64,000 bases of DNA from positions 10,660,001-10,724,000 of the forward strand of contig OX392527.1 of assembly GCA_947623455.1 (NCBI GenBank). The letters run 5' to 3'. The DNA is from Mimachlamys varia. Taxonomy: Eukaryota > Mollusca > Bivalvia > Pectinida > Pectinidae. The notes beneath the pieces are model-generated. The model ran no database searches. It saw nothing but the letters and a program-made list of their open reading frames with translations, and was not told the DNA's origin. The position numbers and the translations under genes are program-made. This document shows, piece by piece, positions 10,210-22,804 of this stretch. Numbering within the stretch: position 1 is the stretch's first letter; each line of letters opens with the position of its first letter.

Positions 10210-10615
10210 ATTCTCTCATTTTTAGGAACATGTCGACTTCCTCTTTAATCGCTTCTTTAATTTCAGGTCTTTCTCATTTCAGTTTTACCTGCCTCTCAAG
10301 TTCTGCGATCCGTGCTTCATAATCCTTATGTCCTCAATTTTATATCCATAAGTTTGCCTTTTACAGCCGTCGCTCTACAGGGTAGACAGAACCACATCGA
10401 ATCTGAGTTTGAAAGGACTTCATACTTTCGTTCCAATAAAGAAATGACCATGACGTCGATTACATTTCGCATCCCTTGAGCATATCTTACAGATGCCCTG
10501 TTCCCCCGTCAATACATCTTTGAACGAATCATCTGTTTTAGAGTTGTGTTGTTTAGATCCCGACTCAAAGCTTATTTCGCTGTTGTTGCTATGGCGCCTC
10601 AATGGCCTCCTTAAC
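10210..10615 (-). pseudogene. Decayed minus-strand ORF with Cys/His cluster and heptad-like segment
   Basis: Reading leftward from 10602, the minus strand gives ICKICSRDAKCNRRHGHFF, a Cys/His-rich patch (C-x2-C-x5-C), then after stops EARIAELERQVKLK (about 10275-10318), a typical heptad-containing helix. The order suggests a broken mobile-element or accessory protein in opposite orientation to the preceding repeat. The family is not recognised. Confidence 0.35.
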
Positions 10616-10659
10616 TTTCGGTCCTATTTTTTGTCATTTGTGTGTTACGTCATCTTTCA

Positions 10660-11030
10660 TGATACGGGTTGGGAGACTCTGCTGGTAAATGTGTAAGTCC
10701 CCGAGGTTTGCCGAAGCCTCCATTGCCACATTTATGTTATTTGAGTAGTGACATGGTACACAATATACATATTTTTGTAGTACACGATTTGGAATTTCAC
10801 AGTACTTATTCTATTATTTTCCAAATTCATAAATTAAAGGGATTTTATTCACCTGACTACTGCTTCTACAGTGCATTAGTTTAGAAAATTTCCATTTCCA
10901 CTTTTTGACCCCTAACATCACTGCTCTATGATGCAGTTTTATGGGGTTTTTTTTCGACAGACTATATCTATAACTTAATTAAAAAGGTACCACATGTGTG
11001 TGTTACGTCATTTTTCACATGTTTCACTTG
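10660..11030. repeat. Dispersed repeat family R2, copy 1
   Basis: Aligns with 31590-32100: both contain GGGAGACTCTGCTGGT (or GCAGACTCTGCTGGT), AGTCCCCGAGGTTT, AAATTCATAAATTAAAGGG, TTAGTTTAG and GTGTGTGTTACGTCAT. Non-coding. The name R2 is mine and does not refer to the R2 retrotransposon. Confidence 0.75.
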
Positions 11031-11313
11031 ATGCAACATTTTAAATAAAAAATAAATATTAAAGATGTTCTATCAATTAAATCCTTACTAAATTTGTCAA
11101 ATACACCAAAGATTGGCAAATGTCGACGAAAAATGACTCCGTGACTACAAGTCACCAAGTACATCCGCATGGGTTTTGATTTAAACTATAAAAACCGATG
11201 GCAGGTCAAATAATGTTCAAGCTTACTAAGACCTTATCTCTATGGCATTCTTAGTCAAATGAATTCTTTTAAAAAACATTAAAGGATATACCCGTTTTAC
11301 TTGTACTGCAATT

Positions 11314-11558
11314 AAGGATTAACCTTTGATTTTGTTTAGTTTATTAAATCATAAATCCAATGGAGCACGAGGTAAATTGCGTAAACGCGAAGCGTTTACG
11401 TTAAATTTATCGACTGCTTAGTTTATTAGATTTATGATCTAATAAACTAAACAAAATCAAAGGTTAATTCTTATATTTACAGTATTTTCCTGTAAATGAT
11501 TCATAATTTTTCTGTTCAATTTAGCCCCATCTGCAGACATTATTTCATTTCAAAACTT
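11314..11558. mobile_element. Hairpin MITE, copy 2, with near-perfect 45-bp stem
   Basis: TTAACCTTTGATTTTGTTTA..GTTTATTAAATCATAAATC (about 11319-11362) is mirrored by GATTTATGATCTAATAAACT..AAACAAAATCAAAGGTTAA (about 11428-11468). The loop contains a second perfect hairpin, CGTAAACGC-GAA-GCGTTTACG (11382-11402). It is homologous to 6722-6960 but much less decayed in the stem. Confidence 0.85.
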
Positions 11559-11881
11559 ACGTAAAAACAGTTCAATAAATGTAACAGCATGAAATTTGCA
11601 TAAGCGGTAGCTAGCTCCGCCCATGTTAATTGTTGATGTCGTCATACAATTGTGATTCGAACGGGATAATTTGCATAGCTCCGCCCTCATGTATTGTTGT
11701 CGACGTCATAGAAATTTTGCACGTTCTCAAGTATAGTTATTGGAAAATAACACTAGTTTGCAGTACAATGGTTATCGAGTGAATATCAGTGTAGACTGTA
11801 AATATTAGGTCATTGCCTTGAAATGGCAGGGAGCCAAAGATTCATCGGTTTTATTGTTAGCCGTCGATTTATATTTGTATG

Positions 11882-12150
11882 TTGTTTGATGGTGATATTT
11901 ACCCGTGACGTATGGTATGGCTGTTACCTACTACTGTTGTTTGGTGGTGATATTTACCCGTGACGTATGGTATGGCTGTTACCTACTACTGTTGTTTGGT
12001 GGTGATATTTACCCGTGACGTATGGTTTGGCTGTTACCTACTACTGTTGTTTGGTGGTGATATTTACCCGTGACGTATGGTATTGCTGTTACCTACTACT
12101 GTTGTTTGGTGGTGATATTTACCCGTGACGTATGGTATGGCTGTTACCTA
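11882..12150 (+). repeat. 55-bp minisatellite, 5 copies
   Basis: The unit contains TTGTTTGGTGGTGATATTTA and CCCGTGACGTATGGTATGGC and repeats every 55 bp. Copies are nearly identical, so the expansion is recent. A short CA/CG-rich tract (12261-12285) follows. Confidence 0.95.
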
Positions 12151-13290
12151 CTACTGCTGTTAATACTGTTTCCCCATCTTATTATGTTAATACTGTTTCA
12201 ACTTGTTAAACATTGCGTTGAAATCGTTGTCAATATGCTCCTGACTTCTCATGATTACCACACACACACGCGCGCGTGCGTGCACGCATTACTTTTTGGT
12301 GATACTTATGCCTCTAAATACATGTGTAATGTCACAAGCAACATTATAAACAAATGGAAACGCCATGCTTTAATACGTACTTTAATATATTGTTTATATA
12401 CTATTGAATAAACAGTAACTGTAAGATAGTTTTATGACAATAGTGAACTGTACACAACATTATTCATAATTGTTGTTGGTTGTTGTTTTTATAGAACATG
12501 GACAATATCAACGTAACATCTCTTAGAACTCACGTTAAATGTCAGAGACTTCAAGTCAGGTCTCTGTTACATTCAGATGTATATCTTTGATAACAAAACA
12601 TACAACCTATCTCAACAGCTGTTTTATAGTCGTATAATTGGATCTATGATATACTGATAAACAACTGAAATACAGGAAAAAACAATATTTTACCCTATAA
12701 AGTATAAAATACTTTATGATAAAAAGTGTATCGTTACAATAGTATTCATATGATAAAAGTGTTTTATATCTTATAAAGTAATAAAGGTACCCTATATCCG
12801 ACCTTAACCTACCTGTTTTTGTTTTCTTTGTTTTTGTCGATAGTGAAAGGTTAGATAAATGTTTCCACTGAATTCAAAACTCGTGGTTTGGAACATTTTT
12901 GGTGTCATATCAACAGACTTTGATATATTGAATATATAAAAATATTCAGTACTCTAACGATACGCTCTGTAAGTTATCTAAAACAGAATGAAAGCATTGA
13001 TAAACCCGGGACCATACAGTAATACTTACAGTTTCCAGTATGTAACGGTACTATTCTATATATATCATATACCCAGTATAATAAACAATACAGTACTATA
13101 CTATCATATACCCAGTATAATAAACAATACAGGACCTTACTATCAAGTATTTACATAGAAGCTGCGTTGTATTTCTACATCTATATCTACATCACAAGTT
13201 CCATAAACGTCAAATTAGTTTTGGACACGTACAGTAATTGAAATTTTACTCAAGTTAGGTGAACAGAAAGAGTGACATTTACTAATAAGC
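12151..13290. other. AT-rich spacer downstream of the PRDM8-like gene
   Basis: No gene seen. A local duplication of a roughly 30-bp segment (TATCATATACCCAGTATAAT) occurs at 13065-13130. The region lies 3' of the minus-strand gene. Confidence 0.5.
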
Positions 13291-13296
13291 TTTATT
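13291..13296 (-). promoter_or_regulatory. Candidate polyadenylation signal of the PRDM8-like gene
   Basis: TTTATT on the plus strand is AATAAA on the minus strand, 185 bases past the stop codon. Position and motif fit a short 3' UTR; other A-rich sites further on remain possible. Confidence 0.45.
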
Positions 13297-13480
13297 GGTT
13301 CAGTGGTTTAGACTAAAGACAACGGCGAAACAAACGTTTCAGAAAGTTCACAAAACAAGTTTTCAATTACGTATGTGTACAAAACAAAATTAGCATTTGT
13401 TATATACCAAACTGATGAACATTATTTAAAAAATCACAAGTTTCACTTCAACATGAATGACATTCTTTTCATTGTTTAAA

Positions 13481-14628
13481 TTAGGCATGTGACGTCATAT
13501 GTCTCGTTAGATGATGCCTCTCCCGAAAAGTCTCGTGACAAATATTACATTTTAGCTTGTCGTCTCTTTTCTTTTTGACAGGATCAAACTCTCGTTTGTG
13601 ATGAGATCTCATATGGTATACCAGATCACTTGTCATTCTGAATGAAGCATTACATTTTGCACACCAATTCTGAAACACGGGCATGGTGTTTCCGGTTTGG
13701 CTGGACATCATGGGCCCTGTGGGGGTAGGAACCATACCGCCAGGTGGTAATAATCCAGGTGTACTGGAGTTACTAAGAATTCGGTCTACCATAGGGTTTG
13801 TGCTTTTCATAAACGATATGTCATTATTTACTTTATCAGGGAAGCCATACTGTTTTGATGGATCAACTCCGATTCCGTGTAAACTCCTCATTATGGATTC
13901 TTGCGTTCCATTGTATTGCTGAGGAAATGCAAACCTATACGCTTCCATCATCGATGCTCTCAGCTGAGGGTCAAGCACGTTCGCCGGAAGTGACGAGGAC
14001 CCCATTAAAGGTGATGTTGGGAGCACTGACGTCGCTAAACTTGTCGGCATAACAATGTCTTTTGATGCAGGAACTTGTCTGTTTTCCAATCTGTTATGCA
14101 TGTTTATGGCACTGCTAGTATAATGTAGATTCGACACATTCCGTCTGATGTCACAGTTTGAAACACTCATTTGAGGAGAAAGAGATCGTTCCACTTTCCT
14201 AAACGCACTTGGATTACTTGGGCTGCTGTCTTGAACAATATCTATGCTAATGTTTGCATTCAAATCTTTTTCTGGTGAGTCTTTTTTTGGGAGTGGCGGT
14301 GAATGATTTTCGCCATTTTCATAACTTTTTACTTTAACTTCAACATGGTCTTCATTTTCCATGGCATGTCGTTTCCTACCAATAAGAACATCCTCATTTG
14401 TATGGTTAAATCCAGGACGATGAACGTCACTCGACAGTCTATCAGTATGTGACAGTCTGCTCAGCGGTTTGCTGTCTTGACCATTTTTGATATCTTGATT
14501 ATGAACTCGCTCATATATTGATCGATTATCCAGTCGTTTGTTGTCGCATTTGAATCGCATATGTGCTCTCAATGGAAACAAATACTGGAACTTTTCCCCA
14601 CAAAATTGGCACACGTAACTCACTTTTT
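13481..14628 (-). CDS. PRDM8: PRDM8-like protein, terminal exon (three zinc fingers)
   Basis: This last exon encodes about 381 residues. It starts after a strong acceptor (TTGTTTTCCACAG, exon base 14628) and completes a split GAA codon from the preceding exon. The ATG at 14650 is intronic and is not the start. The first residues form a C2HC finger (YVCQFCGEKF ... HMRFKC). A long low-complexity Ser/Pro-rich linker follows, with basic patches (GRKRHA). Near the end are two C2H2 fingers: WCAKCNASFRMTSDLVYHMR..HH, and after KKKRDDK, CNICHETFRERHHLTRHMTSH, two residues from the stop. This finger pair is the PRDM8/ZNF488 signature, and a PR domain upstream points to PRDM8. In vertebrates PRDM8 is a nuclear transcriptional repressor of neural and retinal development. 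The linker is shorter than in human PRDM8. Confidence 0.93.
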
Positions 14629-15209
14629 CTGTGGAAAACAAATATTTCATGTTTAATTTAATGTTCTATATTAAAAACACTATAAAAACTATGTACGGTT
14701 TACTTTCAATACAGAAAAATTATCATTTTCTGTTGAAAGCAATTAGGATTATTTTAAGTTACTAATGCCGTAAAATAACTTAAAAACCTTTCTGTGTCAT
14801 TTGAAATGACATATAATACAACCAATTCCTGGGTAGTAGTGACGACATTAACCTGATACTGTCAGCTTAACAATCGAGGTAGTTACCGTTACTGTCACTC
14901 TCACAGATGTCTGGGCACGACATTTAGAAAACTCCCCGTCTCCCTGTCTCACTAATGGCAGTTACACAGATATAATCATTATTAACATTTAATTCCATAA
15001 CGAGATTTTAGATGGTTTAAATGGTCGTTATATGCTTTCAAATTTTAAGGGACATCACAATCGTACAACCACTGACCGTTATAATGATTAATGCCCCTGG
15101 GGACTGACAGCTTATCCCGAAATGTTGCATTATACTACTGAATCCTATTGATAACTGCGAGGAATGCCTAATGGTAACTGGCTATGATGCGCCCTTGCTG
15201 ACTACCTAC
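14629..15209 (-). other. Intron of the PRDM8-like gene (581 bp, phase 1)
   Basis: Donor GTAGGT at 15209 and acceptor CCACAG ending at 14629. Both match consensus, and the split codon (G + AA = Glu) keeps the frame. No repeat is seen inside. Confidence 0.88.
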
Positions 15210-15438
15210 CCTGAATGGTACTACGCCTGACGTCAGGTATGCCGATCAGCTGACAGAAGTCCTTACTGTACCAAACCAGCAGTTCCTCCCTTGCTTTGAT
15301 TATCCGCAATGTCCGATAAAATACCTGGCCATTCTTCATATAGGCCTCTACGTTCTGTTCCTCCTCCTCCCGGGCGGGCTGAATGTACGCTAACCAGCCG
15401 TCAGCACGCGCCGCGCCGCTGCTGGCGTCAGGGTCCAC
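15210..15438 (-). CDS. PRDM8: PRDM8-like protein, internal exon encoding the C-terminal half of the PR domain
   Basis: The exon is 229 bases: it enters in phase 0 after TTTTATAG and leaves in phase 1 before GTAGGT. It encodes VDPDASSG, then GWLAYIQPAREEEEQNVEAY, MKNGQVFYRTLRIIKA and REELLVWYSKDF. These are the conserved blocks of the PR (SET-related) domain of PRDM8: the WLxxxQxAR-EEQN segment, the KNGQxFYR strand and the ELLVWY motif. The Met at 15438-side frames is an artefact of reading into the intron; the true exon begins at Val. PR domains bind S-adenosylmethionine in active members; mouse PRDM8 has been reported as a histone methyltransferase, but activity cannot be judged here. Confidence 0.93.
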
Positions 15439-16286
15439 CTATAAAAGCGACAAATTTGTAGAGATAAAACGGCCATTAAACCCACTGTGGTAATGATAGG
15501 TGTTTGTGTGGACCTGCGACAGGGGTGGAGTAATGTCACGGTCTTGTGTCGTTAAGTGGCAAGGGGTGGAACTGTCACCCCCGAGTAACTGTTATAAAAT
15601 GAAATACGACTTTATTCCCATCATCTAATGACAGATGTATTCTATCAAATGGTCTCGAGACAAACGTTAATGAAAGAGCAGAATCCCTAGTTGTTGAAAA
15701 ATAGGGCAAGTAAAAATGCCAACCATCATAGGCGTGTAATCGTTGAAAATATCTTTATTTAATTAAAAATGCATTATGACAAATCCTTAAACGTTTCGTA
15801 TCATTCTTACACAAGCTAATATATTTAATTTAATTGATTTAATATTTAATTGAGATAAATACGAAACGAACTATTTATACAAACTAATCTTTCAAACTAT
15901 TGGAAATGGGGAAGCAAGCTACATTTATAAATTTTAATGAAAATTCGTATAATTTTATACAAAATGCAAATTGCAAGGTCGATTGTAATTATTTATACAT
16001 CGACTGAATACTGGGAATACAGACACTAGTATATATTTTTCACAATGCAATTTCATGTCATTAACATTAAACAATACTTTTAAATAGGCTAATTATTGAA
16101 AATCCTCTGACATTATGTATTCTATGATACTCATAAAAAATTCCATGTTAATAACAAATGCTTCAAAATTCCATGACAAATTTTAGTTTCTTATATCTGT
16201 CTATTCATTCTTTAGCGAATTTATTTTTACAACTGTTGTTAAATAATTGTTTAACAATATTATTTTTTAACTATAAATGTGTTTAT

Positions 16287-16840
16287 TATAAATTGATATA
16301 TTTTACACTTTCTGATTGGCTAAGATGGCGCCACGTGATTCCCAATTAAAAGTCATAAAGACCAGTCGTGCAAAAAAAGCTTGTTGACTGGGTGTTTCTA
16401 AAAATAGAAATATGACGTAACCTCAAGAGCTCCAAAGACCTTGGCACTGTTTGACAACAACAGCAATGGAAGACGGCAGGTTCGCCCTTCTTACAAATTA
16501 TCAAAAAGATGCTATTCTCGACGGCGTGAAGTCTAACAATATCAAACGGAAAACATTAACAGCTGTTAAAGTGTTCAGGAAGTATTTAATATTGTATTGT
16601 TATAATATTGTTTAAAAATTTGATTAAATGTCGTTGAAAAAAATCTTTCTCTTGTAGTCTGAGTTCAAATAAAAAAATATAAATTTTAAATAATACTATT
16701 ATTGCCTTTTTGTTTTCGGTCGATACATGGTTTTTTCGACCTGGGAACAAATATCAACGTCGGACTACGTCCTCGGTCGATATATTTTCTCCGGTTGATA
16801 AAACCATGTATCGACCTCATCAAAAGGCTATAATTGTATA
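16287..16840. mobile_element. Palindromic dispersed element, copy A
   Basis: It shares with copy B (17133-17515) TATAAATnGATAT..TTTACACTTTCT at one end, CTTGTAGTCTGA in the middle, and at the other end a palindrome. In the palindrome TTCGGTCGATACATGGTTTT (from about 16715) is mirrored by AAAACCATGTATCGACCTCA (about 16799-16818). Non-coding; probably a MITE-like element. Copies A and B are direct repeats. Confidence 0.7.
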
Positions 16841-17132
16841 ATTCATACTTAAATGTTGTTTAAATAACAACTGTTTTATCATTCTTAATAAACGCTATTT
16901 TACTATAGTGATACCATAACAAATACTGTTAATATAATAATTATATAATCATATGCCGAAATTCCTTTTTGTAATCATTATCATTTAATTAACATTATTA
17001 ACAATATTATTTTATAGTTATTGATTCATGTTTAAATTAATTTTCCAGTTGTTTTATTATTGAATATCTTATCGTCATATAATGATGGCAAAATAATAGT
17101 TTTGTTAGGACCTTGTTATATTTTATTATTAT

Positions 17133-17515
17133 TATAAATCGATATTTTTTTACACTTTCTACTCAGTCACGTGTATGTCAATATATTTTTTTTTAAATTG
17201 ACCTGATGTTTCTACTTAAAGAAACACATAGGCAATATTGCGTTGATGACGTCATAATCATTGTGACGTCACAGTACCCTTTTGTAAATGCCATGCTTTA
17301 TCAAGATAGATATAATGCAATTTCAATCATTGTCTTGTAGTCTGAATTTAAATGGAAAAAATATCAATTAATAATAAAAATATTATAGCCTTTAAATTTC
17401 GGTCGGTACATGGTTTTATCGACCCGAGAAAAACTCGGACTTCATCCTCGGGCGATATTTTTCTCAGGTTGATAAAAACATGTATCGATCTCATCAAAAG
17501 CCTATAATTGTATAT
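17133..17515. mobile_element. Palindromic dispersed element, copy B, with two CRE-like sites
   Basis: Same family as 16287-16840: TTCGGTCGGTACATGGTTTT (from about 17399) is mirrored by AAAAACATGTATCGATCTCA (about 17475-17494). It carries two perfect TGACGTCA octamers (17247-17254 and 17264-17271), which match the ATF/CREB binding consensus; copy A lacks this pair. Confidence 0.65.
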
Positions 17516-20500
17516 TATTGTTTTGTTAGGACCTTGTAATATTTTATTATTATAGTTTTGTAAGCACCTTGTTATATTTTATTATCATAGATTTGTTAGG
17601 ATCTTGTTATGTAGAGTATATCTAACAGTGTCTTCAGCAATAACAAAATATTAGCCACAGGAGTGAAATATATTTGGTATTGCTTAAGATACTGATAGAT
17701 ATTCTGTTTATTACATTTTATGGTAAAATCTACAGTGGCAGCTTTTGATTCCCCCAAATGTCGTTTGTAGCAGCGTTCTGATTGGTCAAATCGGAAAAAG
17801 TGATATTTTTCACTAGTGAAAATATCATATTTCTCACCAGCGAAAAAAATCTCTTTTATAGAATGAATAATTTTCGATATTTCTCTGGTAAAAATGTAAT
17901 AAATTTGATTATTATAGCTTTGTTAGGACCTTGCTATATTGTATATTATAGCTTTGTTAGGACTTTGTTATATTGTATATTATAGCTTTGTTAGGACCTT
18001 GTTATATTTTGTTTTTATAGTTTTGTTAGGACCTTGTTATATTGTATATTATAGCTTTGTTAGGACCTTGCTATATTTTGTTATTATAGTTTTGTTAGGA
18101 CCTTGTTATATTGTATATTATAGTTTTGTTAGGACCATGTTATATTGTATATTATAGTTTTGTTAGGACCTTGTTATATTGTATATTATAGCTTTGTTAG
18201 GACCTTGCTATATCGCATATTATAGTTTTGTTAGGACCTTGTTATATTTTGTTTTTATAGTTTTGTTAGGACCTTGTTATATTGTATATTATAGCTTTGT
18301 TAGGACCTTGCTATATTTTGTTATTATAGTTTTGTTAGGACCTTGTTATATTGTATATTATAGTTTTGTTAGGACCTTGTTATATTGTATATTATAGTTT
18401 TGTTAGGACCTTGTTATATTGTATATTATTGTTTTGTTAGGACCTTGTTATATTGTATATTATAGTTTTGTTAGGACCTTGTTATATTGTATATTATAGT
18501 TTTGTTAGGACCTTGTTATATTGTATATTATAGTTTTGTTAGGACCTTGTTATATTGTATATTATAGTTTTGTTAAGACCTTGTTATATTGTATATTATA
18601 GTTTTGTTAGGACCTTGCTATATTTTGTTATTATAGTTTTGTTAGGACCTTGTTATATTGTATATTATAGTTTTGTTAGGACCTTGTTATATTGTATATT
18701 ATAGTTTTGTTAGGACCTTGTTATATTGTATATTATAGTTTTGTTAGGACCTTGTTATATTTTGTTATTATAGTTTTGTTAGGACCTTGTTATATTGTAT
18801 ATTATAGTTTTGTTAGGACCTTGTTATATTGTATATTATAGTTTTGTTAGGACCTTGTTATATTGTATATTATAGTTTTGTTAGGACCTTGTTATATTGT
18901 ATATTATAGTTTTGTTAGGACCTTGTTATATTTTGTTATTATAGTTTTGTTAGGACCTTGTTATATTGTTTATTATAGTTTTGTTAGGACCTTGTTGTAT
19001 TGTATATTATAGTTTTGTTAGGACCTTGTTGTATTGTATATTATAGTTTTGTTAGGACCTTGTTATATTGTTTATTATAGTTTTGTTAGGACCTTGTTAT
19101 ATTGTATATTATAGTTTTGTTAGGACCTTGTTATATTGTATATTATAGTTTTGTTAGGACCTTGTTATATTTTGTTATTATAGTTTTGTTAGAACCTTGT
19201 TATATTGTTTATTATAGTTTTGTTAGGACCTTGTTATATTGTATATTATAGTTTTGTTAGGACCTTGTTATATTGTATATTATAGTTTTGTTAGGACCTT
19301 GCTATATTTTGTTATTATAGTTTTGTTAGGACCTTGTTATATTGTATATTATAGTTTTGTTAGGACCTTGTTATATTGTATATTATAGTTTTGTTAGGAC
19401 CTTGTTATATTGTATATTATAGTTTTGTTAGGACCTTGTTATATTGTATATTATAGTTTTGTTAGGACCTTGTTATATTTTGTTATTATAGTTTTGTTAG
19501 GACCTTGTTATATTTTGTTATTATAGTTTTGTTAGGACCTTGTTATATTGTATATTATAGTTTTGTTAGGACTTTGCTATATTGTATATTATAGTTTTGT
19601 TAGGACCTTGCTATATTTTGTTATTATAATTTTGTTAGGACCTTGTTATATTGTATATTATAGTTTTGTTAGGACCTTGTTATATTGTATATTATAGTTT
19701 TGTTAGGACCTTGTTATATTGTATATTATAGTTTTGTTAGGACCTTGTTATATTGTATATTATAGTTTTGTCAGGACCTTGTTATATTGTATATTATAGT
19801 TTTGTTAGGACCTTGTTATATTGTATATTATAGTTTTGTTAGGACCTTGTTATATTGTATATTATAGTTTTGTTAGGACCTTGTTATATTGTATATTATA
19901 GTTTTGTAAGGACCTTGTTATATTGTATATTATAGTTTTGTCAGGACCTTGTTATATTGTATATTATAGTTTTGTTAGGACCTTGTTATATTTTGTTATT
20001 ATAGTTTTGTTAGGACCTTGTTATATTGTATATTATAGCTTTGTTAGGACCTTGTTATATTGTATATTATAGTTTTGTTAGGACCTTGTTATATTGTATA
20101 TTATAGTTTTGTTAGGACCTTGTTATATTGTATATTATAGTTTTGTTAGGACCTTGTTATATTGTATATTATAGTTTTGTTAGGACCTTCTTATATTGTA
20201 TATTATAGTTTTGTTAGGACCTTGTTATATTGTATATTATAGTTTTGTTAGGACCTTGTTATATTGTATATTATAGTTTTGTTAGGACCTTGTTATATTG
20301 TATATTATTGTTTTGTTAGGACCTTGCTATATTGTATATTGTAGTTTTGTTAGGACCTTGTTATATTGTATATTATAGTTTTGTTAGGACCTTGTAATAT
20401 TTTATTATTATAGTTTTGTAAGGACCTTGTTATATTGTATATTATAGTTTTGTCAGGACCTTGTTATATTGTATATTATAGTTTTATCAGGACCTTGTTA

Positions 20501-20528
20501 TATTTTATTATTACTGTTTTGTTAGGAC
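17516..20528. repeat. 34-bp satellite, about 87 copies, inside the PRDM8-like intron
   Basis: The unit TAGTTTTGTTAGGACCTTGT plus TATATTGTATATTA repeats for 3 kb. A variant unit with TATATTTTGTTATTA in place of TATATTGTATATTA recurs many times through the array, giving a weak higher-order pattern. Edge copies (17520-17600 and 20390-20528) are diverged. Open frames of about 72 codons at 17939-18397 are by-products. Confidence 0.97.
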
Positions 20529-22804
20529 CCGGTAATAGACCTATGATAGAAAAGAAAGGACGACATGAACTTTTTCAAATTAATTAAAATTCATTGTCTA
20601 TATATTTTAAAAGGAAAGCAATGTTTTTCTTCTTTATAACATGATTGTTAAACTATATTTACGCTACGTTTTAAATATCGGAGTTCAATTTGATTAGGTA
20701 AGAACTAAAATTAAAGTTTATATCACCATAGTCCTAGCTATATACTTCCGTTGTTTGACGATGTAATGTTTCCCACCGGTATCTTAATATTGAAAGTTAA
20801 TGTCTATATAACGTTCGTGTAATAGATAACTTCAACATGCTCCTAACTGAATGTGTAACACAAAATATCAATGGAGCAATACTAAACAGTATCTGTTTTT
20901 CAACCCCAGGCCTATATGAGATTAATTCAGAAACTTGAGGACGATTGAGCCGTAATTTCCAACGCTCTCGAGACCTGTGCTATTGTTGACGTACGTGTTT
21001 GTGTAATATATCGATACATTGTGATTCCACGAAAAAATCAATCTAGGATTCATTACCTATCATTAAAACTCCATAAACCTGGTCAATTTATTCGACCAGA
21101 CATCAGAAACAGTTAGTGATATATTCAAATGTCGCCGATATCCTTTGATAAATGATCTCATTTGGGATTTACATTGAAATCTCAAAAGTAAAAGGTAGTA
21201 ATTTCATTGTGAACAATAAAATATAAATATCAAATATCAAGGAAACAAGGACTCCTCGGCCATTGTCTAGACAGTGTGATCAATGTTCTGGGAACGCTAG
21301 GGTTGGGACGACGACGAGGCTGTCTGTCCACCTATCAATACCAGTCGGCACGAGATATAAACTCTAGTCTCACGCTAGACGCTCGCTCGTTAGATTAATG
21401 TTTTCTTTATACACATCAAAATAACTTCATTTTCATAATTTTCAGTTTTTTAAAAAAACTTTGTCTGCGATTGATACTAGTATTTATTATTTGTATGCTA
21501 ATGAGCAGGAGGCGATGGTTTAAGGGTCAGATCAGAGTCAAGCGATTTATCTTTTCTTTAATGTGTTTGATAGAAAGCTAAGTTCAGTATTGCTGCGTTA
21601 TATAGAACAAATATTTGAACAATAATATTTATCAGACATGCACTCAATTTTTTGTTGTTTTTTTTTTAACTAGTGTATTTTATTTTTTTTACTATTGTAA
21701 AACTCTAGATTAGCCTCATATACCGCTTTACAATACGAAATCATTTCAGAGAAAACAGTGTGTTCCTATAGCTTACAAACGGTTTGTCACGATTTGTAGT
21801 TAATACTGCAATGCTCTAAGCAATATCATCTCAGCCTTACTCAGAAAAGTGGTATTGCAATAATTGGATGGTGTTACAAACTGTTAGTTTCCAGCAACAA
21901 GAAAATTTGGATTTGATATAAATCGTGTATAATAAAGAGTTTATTTCAACTAATCTGTAGTTTATATTTGTATATTCACAATGCAACATTTGCCAAATTG
22001 TATTCATGCAGCTATAGATTGCAATTAACAGTGATAAGGTCAATGTATGAATACAGGTACAGCCTCACGTTTAATAAGTCAATATCAATGCGCGATGTAG
22101 TCAATTGTATATGAAAAGCAAAAAGTAAAATAGTAAAGAAGCATTGATTGTCATTTTGACGAATTTAAATTAACTTGTCTAAAATTAAAGCTATTTTGTG
22201 CAAAAAAAATTGTATGTGTCTGTTATTTATGACGATATGAGGGATTATGATTATCATTCCTTCCGAAACATTTCGGCTGTTCTGGCATTTTAACTTGATG
22301 GCATCAGTGATAAGGAAAGTTAAAACGTATCATTAACCGCAGTTCAAACATAGTTATGAATCTAAATAGAAGCATTGAACTGTTTCCAAAGGGTAGTTTA
22401 CTGTCAATATGAAAACAATTTTGGTAACAGATAAATTTAATGTCTCCCTACAACTGTAAAAAGATGTAGAGAATACCGAAGCGTTAAGTTCGTTAATGTA
22501 ATTGTACTCATACCGACTGTTTGTTAGCATTTGGTAACAGTTTAACGCTGAAGTAAAGTAGCGATATAACAGCGAGGCCAGTAGTGTATAAAAATGTAGT
22601 ATCCAGGGGTGTCTACATCTTTATCATAGATAGAACTTCTTCAATAAGTGTACAGTTCAATAATTCGATTGTTACCAAGAATCATGTCCACATGTCTCGT
22701 ATCATCGTTACACTCTATGTTTATTTGGATTCTGATTTTCTAGCTCACCGTTTCACTCTATTTATGTCTATTTGGAGTAGTTAGCGAGATCACTTAATCG
22801 TTAC

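Larger units (their letters stand above)
15439..22804 (-). other. 7.4-kb intron of the PRDM8-like gene, filled with repeats
   Basis: Donor GTAACG at 22804 and acceptor TTTTATAG ending at 15439; both exon edges are in phase 0. The intron holds two palindromic-element copies (16.3-17.5 kb) and the 3-kb 34-bp satellite (17.5-20.5 kb). The rest, 20530-22804, is AT-rich unique sequence with no recognised gene; small frames there (21837-22043, 22584-22784) look like chance. Confidence 0.85.

Noticed and set aside
13683..14052. Plus-strand ORFs across the terminal exon
   Set aside because: They are antisense shadows of the PRDM8-like coding exon on the minus strand.
14629..14650. ATG at 14650 as the start of a stand-alone 389-residue zinc-finger protein
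   Set aside because: The first residues lie in an intron: a strong acceptor (TTCCACAG) sits at 14629-14636 and the downstream frame joins the PR-domain exon with a split Glu codon.
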